In this document: positions 61,517 to 64,000 of the stretch, piece by piece
Position numbering within the stretch: position 1 is the stretch's first letter
How the letters are laid out: every line of letters starts with the position of its first letter
Assembly (NCBI GenBank): GCA_964445765.1
Contig: CAYULD010000001.1
Span: 186,001-250,000 of the forward strand
Direction of reading: 5' to 3'
Length of the DNA: 64,000 bases
DNA from: JANPLD01 sp964445765
GTDB taxonomy: Bacteria > Pseudomonadota > Alphaproteobacteria > Rickettsiales > UBA8987
Made by a program: the position numbers and the translations under genes
The notes under the pieces: generated by a model
Databases searched by the model: none
What the model saw: only the letters and a program-made list of their open reading frames with translations
What the model was told of the DNA's origin: nothing

Positions 61517-64000
61517 ATGTCTGAAAAATTTATCTCAATAAAAGGTGCTAGAGAGCATAATCTTAAAAATGTTAGTATTGATATCCCAAAAGAAAAACTG
61601 GTTGTTGTAACTGGGCTTTCAGGCTCAGGAAAATCCTCCCTTGCATTTGATACGGTTTATGCCGAAGGACAAAGAAGATATGTTGAATCACTTTCTGCTT
61701 ATGCTCGCCAATTTTTAGAGATGCATAATAAACCAGATGTTGACCATATTGATGGGCTTTCACCAGCTATCGCGATTGATCAAAAAACCACTTCTAAAAA
61801 CCCGCGTTCAACGGTTGCAACAATTACTGAAATATATGATTATTTAAGGCTTCTATTTGCAAGAATTGGTGTTCCATATTCCCCTGCAACTGGCCTGCCG
61901 ATTGAGAAACAAACAGTTTCACAAATGGTTGATAAAATTAATGAGATGCCGTTTGGAACAAAACTTAACATTCTTGCACCTATAGTAAGAGGTGCAAAAG
62001 GTGAGCATACTAGAGAGTTACTTAACCTCAAAAAAGATGGATATACAAGGGTTAGAATTGATGGTGCAATTCATAATCTTGATGAAATACCAATCATAGA
62101 TAAAAATAAAAAGCACGATATGGAAGTTGTAGTTGATAGAATTGTGCTTGCAGAAGATTTAGGAAATCGCCTTGCACAATCCATTGAAACTAGCTTACAA
62201 CTATCTAATGGCTTGCTTTATGTTGAAATAGTGGAGTTAGCAGAAGGCTATAAAGGCAAAAATAAAAATGGTGAAATTTTAATTTTTTCTGAAAAATTTG
62301 CCTGCCCTGTTTCAGGCTTTCAGCTTACTGAAATTGAACCTAGAATGTTTTCTTTTAATTCACCCTATGGTGCTTGCACCGCCTGTGATGGCTTAGGCTC
62401 TGAGCTTTTTTATGATCCAGACTTAGTAATTCCAAATCGCACAATTTCTATAAATGAAGGGGCGATTGCACCTTGGGCAAATAGCTCTAACAAAATGTAT
62501 CGCCAAACTTTGCAAGCATTGGCAAATCATTATAAATTTTCTTTAGATACGCCGTTTTCTGAGCTAGATGAAAAAATCCAAAATATTGTTCTATATGGCT
62601 CTGGCGCGGATCAAATCTCATTTGAATATGAAGATGGCTTAAGAAGTTTTAAGTTAAAACAGCCTTTTGAAGGTGTTATCCCAAATATGGAAAAGCGTGT
62701 GGCAGAATCTGACACCTTTCATTTAGGCTCTGCATATGAGGTTTATCAAGGTGAAACAAAATGCTCCGCTTGTAGTGGCTATCGCTTAAAGCCTGAATCT
62801 TTATGTGTAAAAATTGCTGATTTACATATCGGGCAAGTTTGCGAAATGACTATAGATGTTGCAATGGAATGGTTTAAGCATTTACCAAAAAAACTTAATG
62901 CAACTCACAATAAAATTGCAGAAAGAATCTTAAAAGAAATTCAGCTTCGCTTAGCTTTCTTAAATGATGTTGGCTTGGATTATTTAACTTTATCTCGCTC
63001 TTCTGGCTCACTTTCAGGCGGTGAAAGCCAAAGAATTAGGCTTGCATCTCAAATTGGTTCTGGCTTAAGTGGCGTTTTATATGTGTTAGATGAGCCCTCT
63101 ATTGGCTTGCATCAATGTGATAATGATAAATTAATTAATACACTTCGCTCTCTTAGGGATCTTGGAAACACCGTTATAGTTGTTGAGCACGATGAAGACA
63201 CAATGCGTGCGGCTGACCACCTTATTGATATCGGCCCCGGTGCTGGTATTCACGGCGGACATATAATTGCACAAGGCACGCCAGATGAAGTGGCAAAAAA
63301 TAAAAAATCTATCACCGGAAAATATTTAAGTGGTGAGCTTGAAATTAAAATCCCAAAACGCAGAAAATTTGAAAAAGAAAAATATATTCGCTTGAAAGGT
63401 GCTAGAGCTAATAACCTTAGAAATGTTGATATTGAATTACCTATCAAAAAATTTAATGTTATTACTGGCGTTAGTGGAAGCGGAAAATCATCATTAATTC
63501 TAAAAACATTATATAAAGCCGCCGCAAAATTCTTAAATGGCGCATATAAATCTATGCCCGGTCATTATGATTCATTAACAGGCCTAGAATATGTTGATAA
63601 AGTTATTAAAATTGATCAATCACCTATTGGCAGAACACCTCGTTCAAACCCAGTAACTTATACTGGTGCCTTTAATTTTATTAGAGATTTATTTACCGCC
63701 CTTCCAGAATCAAAAGCAAGGGGTTATAAATCTGGCAGATTCAGCTTCAATGTTAAAGGTGGAAGATGCGAAACTTGCCAAGGTGATGGAATGATAAAAA
63801 TTGAAATGCACTTCCTACCTGATGTTTATGTAACTTGTGATAGCTGTAAAGGTGCTAGATATAATAGAGAAACTTTAGAAATAAAATATAAAGGCAAAAC
63901 AATTTCAGATATTCTTGAAATGAATGTTGAAGAAGCTGAACAATTTTTCAAAGCACAGCCTTTAATTCACGAAAAGTTAAAAGCATTGCTTGATGTTGGC
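61517..64000 (+). CDS. uvrA: Excinuclease ABC subunit A (N-terminal 828 residues; runs off the right edge)
   Basis: The reading is open from the ATG at 61517 to the window end, 828 codons. It starts MSEKFISIKGAREHNLKNV, with Walker A GLSGSGKSSLAFDT and the UvrB-binding and insertion domains. Zinc modules follow (FACPVSGF with CTACDGLG, then CETCQGDG with CDSCKG), and the ABC signature LSGGESQRIRLAS. A second Walker A, GVSGSGKSSLIL, begins the C-terminal half. CPVS rather than CPXC in the first zinc module is the form I recall in other alphaproteobacteria. It recognises damaged DNA in nucleotide excision repair. Confidence 0.97.
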   Translation, partial: MSEKFISIKGAREHNLKNVSIDIPKEKLVVVTGLSGSGKSSLAFDTVYAEGQRRYVESLSAYARQFLEMHNKPDVDHIDGLSPAIAIDQKTTSKNPRSTVATITEIYDYLRLLFARIGVPYSPATGLPIEKQTVSQMVDKINEMPFGTKLNILAPIVRGAKGEHTRELLNLKKDGYTRVRIDGAIHNLDEIPIIDKNKKHDMEVVVDRIVLAEDLGNRLAQSIETSLQLSNGLLYVEIVELAEGYKGKNKNGEILIFSEKFACPVSGFQLTEIEPRMFSFNSPYGACTACDGLGSELFYDPDLVIPNRTISINEGAIAPWANSSNKMYRQTLQALANHYKFSLDTPFSELDEKIQNIVLYGSGADQISFEYEDGLRSFKLKQPFEGVIPNMEKRVAESDTFHLGSAYEVYQGETKCSACSGYRLKPESLCVKIADLHIGQVCEMTIDVAMEWFKHLPKKLNATHNKIAERILKEIQLRLAFLNDVGLDYLTLSRSSGSLSGGESQRIRLASQIGSGLSGVLYVLDEPSIGLHQCDNDKLINTLRSLRDLGNTVIVVEHDEDTMRAADHLIDIGPGAGIHGGHIIAQGTPDEVAKNKKSITGKYLSGELEIKIPKRRKFEKEKYIRLKGARANNLRNVDIELPIKKFNVITGVSGSGKSSLILKTLYKAAAKFLNGAYKSMPGHYDSLTGLEYVDKVIKIDQSPIGRTPRSNPVTYTGAFNFIRDLFTALPESKARGYKSGRFSFNVKGGRCETCQGDGMIKIEMHFLPDVYVTCDSCKGARYNRETLEIKYKGKTISDILEMNVEEAEQFFKAQPLIHEKLKALLDVG

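Noticed and set aside
62310..62400. Missing cysteine in the first zinc module of UvrA (CPVS)
   Set aside because: I recall CPVSGF as the usual form in alphaproteobacterial UvrA, so it is not a defect specific to this genome.

Overview
The window is AT-rich chromosomal DNA (low G+C by impression; not computed) from an alphaproteobacterium that looks Rickettsiales-like. Evidence for this is the petABC bc1 operon with a ctaE-DUF983-SURF1 cytochrome oxidase block, a biotin-carrying propionyl-CoA carboxylase alpha chain, CarD, tandem VirB2-type pilin genes, a TraX relic and many small palindromic repeats. One repeat has entered a coding gene in frame, as Rickettsia palindromic elements do. Unlike classical host-restricted Rickettsiales, it keeps dispersed amino-acid biosynthesis genes (lysC, leuC, ilvH, metW) and a cheB/cheR-type pair, so it is probably a less reduced or extracellular member of that lineage. 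No 16S gene is present, so the assignment is inference.

Layout. 1-5.4 kb: edge gene fragment, carD, an orphan ModA-like binding protein, petABC and a small secreted protein. 5.3-8.5 kb: ccmA and an aconitase gene cut to its N-terminal 403 residues, abutting a repeat-tailed hypothetical gene. 8.5-14.1 kb is the accessory core: two hypothetical genes with the same 60-bp start region, several repeat islands, and five tandem small lipoproteins sharing two invariant-cysteine motifs. 14.1-26.2 kb: ctaE/DUF983/SURF1, xthA, an esterase, ridA, DUF1905, phhB, lysC, metW, class I aldolase, xseA and metG. 26.2-30.2 kb: a compound double-hairpin element, a low-molecular-weight phosphatase, two VirB2-like genes, a frameshifted traX, rluC, crcB and a repeat island. 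30.2-38.1 kb: miaA, two very short zinc-ribbon genes, SDR and epimerase genes, yajQ, divergent RHH/XRE regulators with likely operators, queE, cheB/cheR and a DUF2748-like gene. 38.1-49.3 kb: MsbA-like ABC exporter, leuC, a clavaminate-synthase-like oxygenase, rlmI, pccA and infB. 49.4-64 kb: a glutaminase-fold/transglutaminase fusion, tgt, a third shared-N-terminus protein, purA, a PAS protein with a degenerate GGDEF site, thrS, tuf, ilvH, a membrane protein, tRNA-Leu(CAA) and the start of uvrA.

How it fits together. The respiratory genes (bc1, oxidase assembly, heme export) describe an aerobic respirer. queE and tgt imply queuosine modification; miaA and rluC add tRNA and 23S rRNA modification. 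The most distinctive material is non-housekeeping: the lipoprotein array, the shared-N-terminus proteins, and modular intergenic repeats that recur in a similar order at several loci and have altered the ends or interiors of genes (acnA, the 393-residue protein, probably miaA, and tgt).
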